Origin: Siphonodentalium dalli
Taxonomy: Eukaryota; Mollusca; Scaphopoda; Gadilida; Siphonodentaliidae
Direction of reading: 5' to 3'
DNA length: 64,000 bases
NCBI GenBank assembly: GCA_032622095.1
Contig: CP136066.1
Location: 133,765,917 to 133,829,916 of the forward strand
Below are positions 25,544 through 39,300 of this stretch, one piece after another. Position 1 is the first letter of the stretch. Every line of letters begins with the position of its first letter. The position numbers were made by a program, and so were the translations under genes. Below the pieces are notes generated by a model that made no database searches, was not told where the DNA came from, and saw only the letters and a program-made list of their open reading frames with translations.

Positions 25544-28181
25544 AGCTCAACTTTACTTTGTAAAGTTTGAGCTATTGCCATGGCTTGGTATCCGTCGTAC
25601 GTGTGTGTGTGCGTGTGTGCGTGTGTGATTCGTCAACAATTTCCTTTAGCATGGGCTACAGTTCGTACCTTTGGTCCGATTATTCTGAAATTTGTCATGG
25701 ATGTTGACATTGACATGTAGATGGGAACGAGTCATTTTGGGGTCATTTGGAAAAAAAACATGGCCGCCAGTGGCCATCTTGGATTTCAAAATTCAATCCA
25801 TTAGCACGGGCTACAGGCCATACTGTTTGTCTGATCATCATGAAAGTTGTCATGGATGTTAATATTGACATGTAGATGGGAACGAGTAATTTTGGGGTCA
25901 TTCGGCCCAAAAACATGGCCGCCAGCAGCCATCTTGGATTTTACTCTTTGTATGACTAAATTCTTTAGCACGGGCTACAGGTCGTACTTTTAGTTTGATC
26001 ATCATAAAATTTGTCAAGAATGTTAATAATGACATGTAGATGGGAACGAGTCATTTTGGTATCATTTGACCCAAAAACATGGCCGCCAGCAGCCATCTTG
26101 GATTTTACTCTGTGTATGACTAAATCATTTAGCACGGGCTACAGGTCGTACCTTTAGTCTGATCATCATAAAATTTGTCATGGCTGTTGAAATTGGAATG
26201 TAGATGGGAATGAGTCATTTTGGGGTCATTCGGACAAAAAACATGGCCGCCAGTGGCCATCTTGGATTTCAAAATTTAATCCATTAGCACGGGCTACAGG
26301 CCATACTGTTTGTCTGATCATCATGAAAGTTGTCATGGATGTTAATATTGACATGTAGATGGGAACGAGTAATTTTGGGGTCATTCGGCCCAAAAACATG
26401 GCCGTCAGCAGCCATCTTGGATTTTACTCTTTGTATGACTAAATTCTTTAGCACGGGCTACAGATCGTACTTTTAGTCTGATCATCATAAAATTTGTCAA
26501 GAATGTTAATAATGACATGTAGATGGGAACGAGTCATTTTGGGGTCATTCGGCCAAAAAACATGGCCGCCAGCAGGCATCATTGATATTACTCTTTGTAT
26601 GACTAAATCCTTTAGCACGGGCTACAGGTCGTACCTTTAGTCCGATCATCATAAAATTAGTCATGGATGTTAACTATGACATGTAGATGGGAAAGAGTCA
26701 TTTTTAGCTCAACTTTACTTTGTAAAGTTTGAGCTATTGCCATGGCTTGGTATCCGGCGTGTGTGTGTGCGTGTGTGCGTGTGTGATTCGTCAACAATTT
26801 CCTTTAGCACGGGCTACAGTTCGTACCTTTGGTCCGATTATTCTGAAATTTGTCATGGATGTTGACATTGACATGTAGATGGGAACGAGTCATTTTGGGG
26901 TCATTTGGAAAAAAAACATGGCCGCCAGTGGCCATCTTGGATTTCAAAATTCAATCCATTAGCACGGGCTACAGGCCATACTGTTTGTCTGATCATCATG
27001 AAAGTTGTCATGGACGTTAATAATGACATGTAGATGGGAACGAGTCATTTTGGTATCATTCGACCCAAAAACATGGCCGCCAGCAGCCATCTTGGATTTT
27101 ACTCTTTGTATGACTAAATCCTTTAGCACGGGCTACAGGTCGTATCTTTAGTCTGATCATCATAAAATTTGTCATGGCTGTTGAAATTGGAATGTAGATG
27201 GGAACGAGTCATTTTGGGGTCATTCGGGCAAAAAACATGGCCGCCAGTGGCCATCTTGGATTTCAAAATTTAATCCATTAGCACGGGTCACAGGTCGTAC
27301 TGTTTGTCTGATCGTCATGAAATTTGTCCTGGATGTTAATATTGACATGTAGATGGGAACGAGTCATTTTGGGGTCATTTGGCCCAAAAACATGGCCGCC
27401 AGCAGCCATCTTGGATTTTACTCTTTGTATGACTAAATTCTTTAGCACGGGCTACAGGTTGTACTTTTAGTTTGATCATCATAAAATTTGTCAAGAATGT
27501 TAATAATGACATGTAGATGGGAACGAGTCATTTTGGTATCATTCGACCCAAAAACATGGCCGCCAGCAGCCATCTTGGATTTTACTCTTTGTATGACTAA
27601 ATCCTTTAGCACGGGCTACAGGTCGTATCTTTAGTCTGATCATCATAAAATTTGTCATGGCTGTTGAAATTGGAATGTAGATGGGAACGAGTCATTTTGG
27701 GGTCATTCGGACAAAAAACATGGCCGCCAGTGGCCATCTTGGATTTCAAAATTTAATCCATTAGCACGGGTCACAGGTCGTACTGTTTGTCTGATCGTCA
27801 TGAAATTTGTCATGGATGTTAATATTGACATGTAGATGGGAACGAGTCATTTTGGGGTCATTCGACCCAAAAACATGGCCGCCAGCAGCCATCTTGGATT
27901 TTACTCTTTGTATGACTAAATTCTTTAGCACGGGCTACAGATCGTACTTTTAGTCTGATCATCATAAAATTTGTCAAGAATGTTAATAATGACATGTAGA
28001 TGGGAACGAGTCATTTTGGGGTCATTCAGCCAAAAAACATGGCCGCCAGCAGGCATCATTGATTTTACTCTTTGTATGACTAAATCCTTTAGCACGGGCT
28101 AAGGTCGTACCTTTAGTCCGATCATCATAAAATTAGTCATGGATGTTAACAATGACATGTAGATGGGAACGAGTCATTTTT
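25544..28181 (+). repeat. 2638-bp higher-order unit, copy 1
   Basis: Composed of a 1162-bp plus a 1476-bp superunit. The same pair recurs at 28182-32382 (interrupted by a transposon) and at 33736-36373, with shared rare variants. One example is the fused 'gacgttaataatgacatg' junction, seen at 27014, 31214 and 35209. Confidence 0.7.
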
Positions 28182-29034
28182 AGCTCAACTTTACTTTGTA
28201 AAGTTTGAGCTATTGCCATGGCTTGGTATCCGTCGTACGTGTGTGTGTGCGTGTGTGCGTGTGTGATTCGTCAACAATTTCCTTTAGCATGGGCTACAGT
28301 TCGTACCTTTGGTCCGATTATTCTGAAATTTGTCATGGATGTTGACATTGACATGTAGATGGGAACGAGTCATTTTGGGGTCATTTGGAAAAAAAACATG
28401 GCCGCCAGTGGCCATCTTGGATTTCAAAATTCAATCCATTAGCACGGGCTACAGGCCATACTGTTTGTCTGATCATCATGAAAGTTGTCATGGATGTTAA
28501 TATTGACATGTAGATGGGAACGAGTAATTTTGGGGTCATTCGGCCCAAAAACATGGCCGCCAGCAGCCATCTTGGATTTTACTCTTTGTATGACTAAATT
28601 CTTTAGCACGGGCTACAGGTCGTACTTTTAGTTTGATCATCATAAAATTTGTCAAGAATGTTAATAATGACATGTAGATGGGAACGAGTCATTTTGGTAT
28701 CATTCGACCCAAAAACATGGCCGCCAGCAGCCATCTTGGATTTTACTCTGTGTATGACTAAATCCTTTAGCACGGGCTACAGGTCGTGCCTTTAGTCTGA
28801 TCATCATAAAATTTGTCATGGCTGTTGAAATTGGAATGTAGATGGGAACGAGTCATTTTGGGGTCATTTGGAAAAAAAACATGGCCGCCAGTGGCCTTCT
28901 TGGATTTCAAAATTCAATCCATTAGCACGGGCTACAGGCCATACTGTTTGTCTGATCATCATGAAAGTTGTCATGGATGTTAACCCTTTGAACCCTGGCG
29001 CCCCACAGTGATCGACACCCTGACCCGGGGCTCC

Positions 29035-29695
29035 CAGTGGTATGTCCGCTTAAATTAGACAGTGTCTAGTAGCATGGTGTTGATTATGTTCAAATTGCGA
29101 CACCGGTCTGAAACTTTACAGGTTTGTCCCCCATGGATCAGCAATCATTATAAGATCGCGAGACTTTGTGTCGCGACAACTCCTTGGTAACGGTTGCTAG
29201 GCAACTACCCGGAATTGACTGGAAAATGTAAATATAGCTTATAGCGTCATAATTCAACCTCAGTGATTGCGTTTTTTGACGCAGGTACTACCCTAACGTG
29301 AAATTTGAGATATACCCTACCAGAATAGTGAACCAAATATCCCATTTAAGGGTAGCAACGGTTGCTAAGCAAATACCACAACTGATCGAATGACATAATT
29401 GCTTCAGTGGTATGTTTTGCCTTAATTTAGACAGTGTCTAGTCGCATGGTGTTGGTTATGTTGAAAGGGGGCACCTACCTGAAACTGTGCAGGCATGATC
29501 TATGCATACATGGACCACTGATCATTGTAAGATCGGGAGACTTTGCCACCCGATCTCGCCTTAGAAACGGTTACTATGCAACTACCCGAAATTTGCAGGA
29601 TAAACGAATTCTAGCTTATAACGTCGTAATTATACATCAGCGAATTGCGTTTCGATGCAACCAATATCCTAATGTGAAATTAAGATATACCTGAC
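29035..29695 (+). repeat. Internal direct repeat A-A' of the piggyBac-type element
   Basis: Copy A (about 29035-29321) and copy A' (about 29405-29695) are offset by ~370 bp. They share 'cagtggtatg', 'tagacagtgtctagt', 'gcatggtgttg', 'gagactttg' and 'gaaatt..agatatacc', with moderate divergence. The duplication is therefore older than the insertion into the satellite. Confidence 0.8.
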
Positions 29696-30440
29696 CATGC
29701 GCGAGTAAGTCAACACTTGATATGCGATAGACGTTTTGCTGCATGTGGCACAACAGAGACTGATATTACAGAGACCAGAAACAACGTAATTTCCCGTAAC
29801 ACATCGTGGCCCCATTGTTCAAGTAAGCTGTCTAGATTGTGTCTACTGTACTAACATGTGAAACATGCAACAAAATGTCATATATAGCGCCACATTTCAC
29901 TTAAACGCATTTAAAAAAATGAATTATAGCCTGCGCCCATGCGCATATTTTCCTAGCCGTTTCTATATAGCGGGCAGCCAATCCATATAGACACCTTTGC
30001 CAGCGCTAACTTCAATAGGCCAATTTAAATATATATATTAGTGGGTATGTCGTGTACAAGTACGTTATAAACCATTTATTTGTCATTGCGCTAGTCTGCG
30101 CATGCGCGAATAAATCAACTTCATATGCGATAGACCCTTCCCCATATGTAGCAGAACACTGGTTAATATACGCGAGGGTAATTTAAACTGAAATTGTGTG
30201 TCTAAATTATGTCTGTTCTGTACACACATTGGGAACACGAAATTATATGCCGTAAATATAGCGGCACAGTTCGCTTAAAATATCGTATGTTTTTGTAGAT
30301 TATATGCTATGCGCATGCGCATATATTTCTACCCGATACTAGCGGTCAACCATTCCATACGTACGATGGGCGCCGCTGACATATGTGGGGACAGTTTAAA
30401 TATAAATCAGTGGGTCTGACGCTCGTTATACTATATATAA
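29696..30440 (+). repeat. Internal direct repeat B-B' of the piggyBac-type element
   Basis: Copies start at about 29696 and 30101 (offset ~405 bp). They share 'catgcgcga', 'atatgcgatagac', 'gcgcatgcgcatat' or close variants, and 'tttaaatata...agtgggt'. Just inside the right end, a shorter repeat, 'aaatatcggtgttacggg', occurs at 30473-30490 and 30516-30533. Confidence 0.75.
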
Positions 30441-33400
30441 ATTTGCTACCGAATCATGTCGTCGCTGCACCGAAATATCGGTGTTACGGGATATAGTCAC
30501 GGTTCGTTTGCACCTAAATATCGGTGTTACGGGTTCAAAGGGTTAATATTGACATGTAGATGGGAACGAGTAATTTTGGGGTCATTCGGCCCAAAAACAT
30601 GGCCGTCAGCAGCCATCTTGGATTTTACTCTTTGTATGACTAAATTCTTTAGCACGGGCTACAGATCGTACTTTTAGTCTGATCATCATAAAATTTGTCA
30701 AGAATGTTAATAATGACATGTAGATGGGAACGAGTCATTTTGGGGTCATTCGGCCAAAAAACATGGCCGCCAGCAGGCATCATTGATATTACTCTTTGTA
30801 TGACTAAATCCTTTAGCACGGGCTACAGGTCGTACCTTTAGTCCGATCATCATAAAATTAGTCATGGATGTTAACTATGACATGTAGATGGGAAAGAGTC
30901 ATTTTTAGCTCAACTTTACTTTGTAAAGTTTGAGCTATTGCCATGGCTTGGTATCCGGCGTGTGTGTGTGCGTGTGTGCGTGTGTGATTCGTCAACAATT
31001 TCCTTTAGCACGGGCTACAGTTCGTACCTTTGGTCCGATTATTCTGAAATTTGTCATGGATGTTGACATTGACATGTAGATGGGAACGAGTCATTTTTGG
31101 GTCATTTGGAAAAAAAACATGGCCGCCAGTGGCCATCTTGGATTTCAAAATTCAATCCATTAGCACGGGCTACAGGCCATACTGTTTGTCTGATCATCAT
31201 GAAAGTTGTCATGGACGTTAATAATGACATGTAGATGGGAACGAGTCATTTTGGTATCATTCGACCCAAAAACATGGCCGCCAGCAGCCATCTTGGATTT
31301 TACTCTTTGTATGACTAAATCCTTTAGCACGGGCTACAGGTCGTATCTTTAGTCTGATCATCATAAAATTTGTCATGGCTGTTGAAATTGGAATGTAGAT
31401 GGGAACGAGTCATTTTGGGGTCATTCGGACAAAAAACATGGCCGCCAGTGGCCATCTTGGATTTCAAAATTTAATCCATTAGCACGGGTCACAGGTCGTA
31501 CTGTTTGTCTGATCGTCATGAAATTTGTCATGGATGTTAATATTGACATGTAGATGGGAACGAGTCATTTTGGGGTCATTTGGCCCAAAAACATGGCCGC
31601 CAGCAGCCATCTTGGATTTTACTCTTTGTATGACTAAATTCTTTAGCACGGGCTACAGGTTGTACTTTTAGTTTGATCATCATAAAATTTGTCAAGAATG
31701 TTAATAATGACATGTAGATGGGAACGAGTCATTTTGGTATCATTCGACCCAAAAACATGGCCGCCAGCAGCCATCTTGGATTTTACTCTTTGTATGACTA
31801 AATCCTTTAGCACGGGCTACAGGTCGTATCTTTAGTCTGATCATCATAAAATTTGTCATGGCTGTTGAAATTGGAATGTAGATGGGAACGAGTCATTTTG
31901 GGGTCATTCGGACAAAAAACATGGCCGCCAGTGGCCATCTTGGATTTCAAAATTTAATCCATTAGCACGGGTCACAGGTCGTACTGTTTGTCTGATCGTC
32001 ATGAAATTTGTCATGGATGTTAATATTGACATGTAGATGGGAACGAGTCATTTTGGGGTCATTCGACCCAAAAACATGGCCGCCAGCAGCCATCTTGGAT
32101 TTTACTCTTTGTATGACTAAATTCTTTAGCACGGGCTACAGATCGTACTTTTAGTCTGATCATCATAAAATTTGTCAAGAATGTTAATAATGACATGTAG
32201 ATGGGAACGAGTCATTTTGGGGTCATTCGGCCAAAAAACATGGCCGCCAGCAGGCATCATTGATTTTACTCTTTGTATGACTAAATCCTTTAGCACGGGC
32301 TAAGGTCGTACCTTTAGTCCGATCATCACAAAATTAGTCATGGATGTTAACAATGACATGTAGATGGGAACGAGTCATTTTTAGCTCAACTTTACTTTGT
32401 AAAGTTTGAGCTATTGCCATGGCTTGGTATCCGTCGTACGTGTGTGTGTGCGTGTGTGCGTGTGTGATTCGTCAACAATTTCCTTTAGCATGGGCTACAG
32501 TTCGTACCTTTAGTCTGATCATCATAAAATTTGTCATGGATGTTGAAATTGGAATGTAGATGGGAACGAGTCATTTTGGGGTCATTCGGACAAAAAACAT
32601 GGCCGCCAGTGGCCATCTTGGATTTCAAAATTCAATCCATTAGCACGGGCTACAGGCCATACTGTTTGTCTGATCATCATGAAAGTTGTCATGGATGTTA
32701 ATATTGACATCTAGATCGGAACGAGTAATTTTGGGGTCATTCGGCCCAAAAACATGGCCGTCAGCAGCCATCTTGGATTTTACTCTTTGTATGACTAAAT
32801 TCTTTAGCACGGGCTACAGATCGTACTTTTAGTCTGATCATCATAAAATTTGTCAAGAATGTTAATAATGACATGTAGATGGGAACGAGTCATTTTGGGG
32901 TCATTCGGCCAAAAAACATGGCCGCCAGCAGGCATCATTGATATTACTCTTTGTATGACTAAATCCTTTAGCACGGGCTACAGGTCGTACCTTTAGTCCG
33001 ATCATCATAAAATTAGTCATGGATGTTAACTATGACATGTAGATGGGAAAGAGTCATTTTTAGCTCAACTTTACTTTGTAAAGTTTGAGCTATTGCCATG
33101 GCTTGGTATCCGGCGTGTGTGTGTGCGTGTGTGCGTGTGTGATTCGTCAACAATTTCCTTTAGCACGGGCTACAGTTCGTACCTTTGGTCCGATTATTCT
33201 GAAATTTGTCATGGATGTTGACACTGACATGTAGATGGGAACGAGTCATTTTGGGGTCATTTGGAAAAAAAACATGGCCGCCAGTGGCCATCTTGGATTT
33301 CAAAATTCAATCCATTAGCACGGGCTACAGGCCATACTGTTTGTCTGATCATCATGAAAGTTGTCATGGACGTTAATATTGACATGTAGATGGGAACGAG

Positions 33401-33735
33401 TAATTTTGGGGTCATTCGGCCCAAAAACATGGCCGCCAGCAGCCATCTTGGATTTTACTCTTTGTATGACTAAATTCTTTAGCACGGGCTACAGGTCGTA
33501 CTTTTAGTTTGATCATCATAAAATTTGTCAAGAATGTTAATAATGACATGTAGATGGGAACGAGTCATTTTGGGGTCATTCGGCCAAAAAACATGGCCGC
33601 CAGCATGCATCATTGATTTTACTCTTTGTATGACTAAATCCTTTAGCACGGGCTAAGGTCGTACCTTTAGTCCGATCATCATAAAATTAGTCATGGATGT
33701 TAACAATGACATGTAGATGGGAACGAGTCATTTTT

Positions 33736-36373
33736 AGCTCAACTTTACTTTGTAAAGTTTGAGCTATTGCCATGGCTTGGTATCCGTCGTACGTGTGTGT
33801 GTGCGTGTGTGCGTGTGTGATTCGTCAACAATTTCCTTTAGCATGGGCTACAGTTCGTACCTTTGGTCCGATTATTCTGAAATTTGTCATGGATGTTGAC
33901 ATTGACATGTAGATGGGAACGAGTCATTTTGGGGTCATTTGGAAAAAAAACATGGCCGCCAGTGGCCATCTTGGATTTCAAAATTCAATCCATTAGCACG
34001 GGCTACAGGCCATACTGTTTGTCTGATCATCATGAAAGTTGTCATGGATGTTAATATTGACATGTAGATGGGAACGAGTAATTTTGGGGTCATTCGGCCC
34101 AAAAACATGGCCGCCAGCAGCCATCTTGGATTTTACTCTTTGTATGACTAAATTCTTTAGCACGGGCTACAGGTCGTACTTTTAGTTTGATCATCATAAA
34201 ATTTGTCAAGAATGTTAATAATGACATGTAGATGGGAACGAGTCATTTTGGTATCATTTGACCCAAAAACATGGCCGCCAGCAGCCATCTTGGATTTTAC
34301 TCTGTGTATGACTAAATCATTTAGCACGGGCTACAGGTCGTACCTTTAGTCTGATCATCATAAAATTTGTCATGGCTGTTGAAATTGGAATGTAGATGGG
34401 AACGAGTCATTTTGGGGTCATTCGGACAAAAAACATGGCCGCCAGTGGCCATCTTGGATTTCAAAATTTAATCCATTAGCACGGGCTACAGGCCATACTG
34501 TTTGTCTGATCATCATGAAAGTTGTCATGGATGTTAATATTGACATGTAGATGGGAACGAGTAATTTTGGGGTCATTCGGCCCAAAAACATGGCCGTCAG
34601 CAGCCATCTTGGATTTTACTCTTTGTATGACTAAATTCTTTAGCACGGGCTACAGATCGTACTTTTAGTCTGATCATCATAAAATTTGTCAAGAATGTTA
34701 ATAATGACATGTAGATGGGAACGAGTCATTTTGGGGTCATTCGGCCAAAAAACATGGCCGCCAGCAGGCATCATTGATATTACTCTTTGTATGACTAAAT
34801 CCTTTAGCACGGGCTACAGGTCGTACCTTTAGTCCGATCATCATAAAATTAGTCATGGATGTTAACTATGACATGTAGATGGGAAAGAGTCATTTTTAGC
34901 TCAACTTTACTTTGTAAAGTTTGAGCTATTGCCATGGCTTGGTATCCGGCGTGTGTGTGTGCGTGTGTGCGTGTGTGATTCGTCAACAATTTCCTTTAGC
35001 ACGGGCTACAGTTCGTACCTTTGGTCCGATTATTCTGAAATTTGTCATGGATGTTGACATTGACATGTAGATGGGAACGAGTCATTTTGGGGTCATTTGG
35101 AAAAAAAACATGGCCGCCAGTGGCCATCTTGGATTTCAAAATTCAATCCATTAGCACGGGCTACAGGCCATACTGTTTGTCTGATCATCATGAAAGTTGT
35201 CACGGACGTTAATAATGACATGTAGATGGGAACGAGTCATTTTGGTATCATTCGACCCAAAAACATGGCCGCCAGCAGCCATCTTGGATTTTACTCTTTG
35301 TATGACTAAATCCTTTAGCACGGGCTACAGGTCGTATCTTTAGTCTGATCATCATAAAATTTGTCATGGCTGTTGAAATTGGAATGTAGATGGGAACGAG
35401 TCATTTTGGGGTCATTCGGACAAAAAACATGGCCGCCAGTGGCCATCTTGGATTTCAAAATTTAATCCATTAGCACGGGTCACAGGTCGTACTGTTTGTC
35501 TGATCGTCATGAAATTTGTCATGGATGTTAATATTGACATGTAGATGGGAACGAGTCATTTTGGGGTCATTTGGCCCAAAAACATGGCCGCCAGCAGCCA
35601 TCTTGGATTTTACTCTTTGTATGACTAAATTCTTTAGCACGGGCTACAGGTTGTACTTTTAGTTTGATCATCATAAAATTTGTCAAGAATGTTAATAATG
35701 ACATGTAGATGGGAACGAGTCATTTTGGTATCATTCGACCCAAAAACATGGCCGCCAGCAGCCATCTTGGATTTTACTCTTTGTATGACTAAATCCTTTA
35801 GCACGGGCTACAGGTCGTATCTTTAGTCTGATCATCATAAAATTTGTCATGGCTGTTGAAATTGGAATGTAGATGGGAACGAGTCATTTTGGGGTCATTC
35901 GGACAAAAAACATGGCCGCCAGTGGCCATCTTGGATTTCAAAATTTAATCCATTAGCACGGGTCACAGGTCGTACTGTTTGTCTGATCGTCATGAAATTT
36001 GTCATGGATGTTAATATTGACATGTAGATGGGAACGAGTCATTTTGGGGTCATTCGACCCAAAAACATGGCCGCCAGCAGCCATCTTGGATTTTACTCTT
36101 TGTATGACTAAATTCTTTAGCACGGGCTACAGATCGTACTTTTAGTCTGATCATCATAAAATTTGTCAAGAATGTTAATAATGACATGTAGATGGGAACG
36201 AGTCATTTTGGGGTCATTCGGCCAAAAAACATGGCCGCCAGCAGGCATCATTGATTTTACTCTTTGTATGACTAAATCCTTTAGCACGGGCTAAGGTCGT
36301 ACCTTTAGTCCGATCATCATAAAATTAGTCATGGATGTTAACAATGACATGTAGATGGGAACGAGTCATTTTT
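33736..36373 (+). repeat. 2638-bp higher-order unit, copy 3
   Basis: Superunits of 1162 and 1476 bp, as in 25544-28181. It lacks the transposon. It is followed by another 1162-bp superunit (36374-37535), which looks like the first half of a fourth copy. Confidence 0.7.
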
Positions 36374-39300
36374 AGCTCAACTTTACTTTGTAAAGTTTGA
36401 GCTATTGCCATGGCTTGGTATCCGTCGTACGTGTGTGTGTGCGTGTGTGCGTGTGTTATTCGTCAACAATTTCCTTTAGCATGGGCTACAGTTCGTACCT
36501 TTGGTCCGATTATTCTGAAATTTGTCATGGATGTTGACATTGACATGTAGATGGGAACGAGTCATTTTGGGGTCATTTGGAAAAAAAACATGGCCGCCAG
36601 TGGCCATCTTGGATTTCAAAATTCAATCCATTAGCACGGGCTACAGGCCATACTGTTTGTCTGATCATCATGAAAGTTGTCATGGATGTTAATATTGACA
36701 TGTAGATGGGAACGAGTAATTTTGGGGTCATTCGGCCCAAAAACATGGCCGCCAGCAGCCATCTTGGATTTTACTCTTTGTATGACTAAATTCTTTAGCA
36801 CGGGCTACAGGTCGTACTTTTAGTTTGATCATCATAAAATTTGTCAAGAATGTTAATAATGACATGTAGATGGGAACGAGTCATTTTGGTATCATTCGAC
36901 CCAAAAACATGGCCGCCAGCAGCCATCTTGGATTTTACTCTGTGTATGACTAAATCCTTTAGCACGGGCTACAGGTCGTACCTTTAGTCTGATCATCATA
37001 AAATTTGTCATGGCTGTTGAAATTGGAATGTAGATGGGAACGAGTCATTTTGGGGTCATTCGGACAAAAAACATGGCCGCCAGTGGCCATCTTGGATTTC
37101 AAAATTCAATCCATTAGCACGGGCTACAGGCCATACTGTTTGTCTGATCATCATGAAAGTTGTCATGGATGTTAATATTGACATCTAGATCGGAACGAGT
37201 AATTTTGGGGTCATTCCGCCCAAAAACATGGCCGTCAGCAGCCATCTTGGATTTTACTCTTTGTATGACTAAATTCTTTAGCACGGGCTACAGATCGTAC
37301 TTTTAGTCTGATCATCATAAAATTTGTCAAGAATGTTAATAATGACATGTAGATGGGAACGAGTCATTTTGGGGTCATTCGGCCAAAAAACATGGCCGCC
37401 AGCAGGCATCATTGATATTACTCTTTGTATGACTAAATCCTTTAGCACGGGCTACAGGTCGTACCTTTAGTCCGATCATCATAAAATTAGTCATGGATGT
37501 TAACTATGACATGTAGATGGGAAAGAGTCATTTTTAGCTCAACTTTACTTTGTAAAGTTTGAGCTATTGCCATGGCTTGGTATCCGGCGTGTGTGTGTGC
37601 GTGTGTGATTCGTCAACAATTTCCTTTAGCACGGGCTACAGTTCGTACCTTTGGTCCGATTATTCTGAAATTTGTCATGGATGTTGACATTGACATGTAG
37701 ATGGGAACGAGTCATTTTGGGGTCATTTGGAAAAAAAACATGGCCGCCAGTGGCCATCTTGGATTTCAAAATTCAATCCATTAGCACGGGCTACAGGCCA
37801 TACTGTTTGTCTGATCATCATGAAAGTTGTCATGGACGTTAATATTGACATGTAGATGGGAACGAGTAATTTTGGGGTCATTCGGCCCAAAAACATGGCC
37901 GCCAGCAGCCATCTTGGATTTTACTCTTTGTATGACTAAATTCTTTAGCACGGGCTACAGGTCGTACTTTTAGTTTGATCATCATAAAATTTGTCAAGAA
38001 TGTTAATAATGACATGTAGATTGGAACGAGTCATTTTGGTATCATTCGACCCAAAAACATGGCCGCCAGCAGCCATCTTGGATTTTACTCTTTGTATGAC
38101 TAAATCCTTTAGCACGGGCTACAGGTCGTATCTTTAGTCTGATCATCATAAAATTTGTCATGGCTGTTGAAATTGGAATGTAGATGGGAACGAGTCATTT
38201 TGGGGTCATTCGGACAAAAAACATGGCCGCCAGTGGCCATCTTGGATTTCAAAATTTAATCCATTAGCACGGGTCACAGGTCGTACTGTTTGTCTGATCG
38301 TCATGAAATTTGTCATGGATGTTAATATTGACATGTAGATGGGAACGAGTCATTTTGGGGTCATTTGGCCCAAAAACATGGCCGCCAGCAGCCATCTTGG
38401 ATTTTACTCTTTGTATGACTAAATTCTTTAGCACGGGCTACAGATCGTACTTTTAGTCTGATCATCATAAAATTTGTCAAGAATGTTAATAATGACATGT
38501 AGATGGGAACGAGTCATTTTGGGGTCATTCGGCCAAAAAACATGGCCGCCAGCAGGCATCATTGATTTTACTCTTTGTATGACTAGATCCTTTAGCACGG
38601 GCTAAGGTCGTACCTTTAGTCCGATCATCATAAAATTAGTCATGGATGTTAACAATGACATGTAGATGGGAACGAGTCATTTTTAGCTCAACTTTACTTT
38701 GTAAAGTTTGAGCTATTGCCATGGCTTGGTATCCGTCGTACGTGTGTGTGTGCGTGTGTGATTCGTCAACAATTTCCTTTAGCATGGGCTACAGTTCGTA
38801 CCTTTGGTCCGATTATTCTGAAATTTGTCATGGATGTTGACATTGACATGTAGATGGGAACGAGTCATTTTGGGGTCATTTGGAAAAAAAACATGGCCGC
38901 CAGTGGCCATCTTGGATTTCAAAATTCAATCCATTAGCACGGGCTACAGGCCATACTGTTTGTCTGATCATCATGAAAGTTGTCATGGATGTTAATATTG
39001 ACATGTAGATCGGAACGAGTAATTTTGGGGTCATTCGGCCCAAAAACATGGCCGTCAGCAGCCATCTTGGATTTTACTCTTTGTATGACTAAATTCTTTA
39101 GCACGGGCTACAGATCGTACTTTTAGTCTGATCATCATAAAATTTGTCAAGAATGTTAATAATGACATGTAGATTGGAACGAGTCATTTTGGGGTCATTC
39201 GGCCTAAAAACATGGCCGCCAGCAGGCATCATTGATTTTACTCTTTGTATGACTAAATCCTTTAGCACGGGCTACAGGTCGTACCTTTAGTCCGATCATC

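Larger units (their letters stand above)
28984..30542. mobile_element. Non-autonomous piggyBac-type element, 1559 bp
   Basis: The element is bounded by TTAA at 28980-28983 and 30543-30546. Its ends are a perfect 12-bp inverted repeat, CCCTTTGAACCC at the left and GGGTTCAAAGGG at the right. Removing it with one TTAA restores the normal monomer sequence 'catggatgttaatattgac'. TTAA targeting and TIRs starting CCC are hallmarks of piggyBac. No transposase frame is present; the longest frame (29434-29694, 86 codons) has no recognisable DDD-type or other domain. The interior consists of two duplicated segments, A-A' and B-B', and is much less AT-rich in repeats than the host array. It would be mobilised only by a related transposase in trans. 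Confidence 0.92.
28182..32382 (+). repeat. 2638-bp higher-order unit, copy 2, carrying a piggyBac-type insertion
   Basis: The hairpin-to-hairpin distances are 2726 and 1475 bp. Subtracting the insertion with one TTAA (1563 bp) leaves 1163 + 1475, matching copies 1 and 3. Only this copy carries the transposon. Confidence 0.75.

Noticed and set aside
29434-29694. 86-codon frame as a transposase remnant
   Set aside because: No similarity to piggyBac transposase motifs that I can see, and the region is one half of an internal duplication whose other half is not open.
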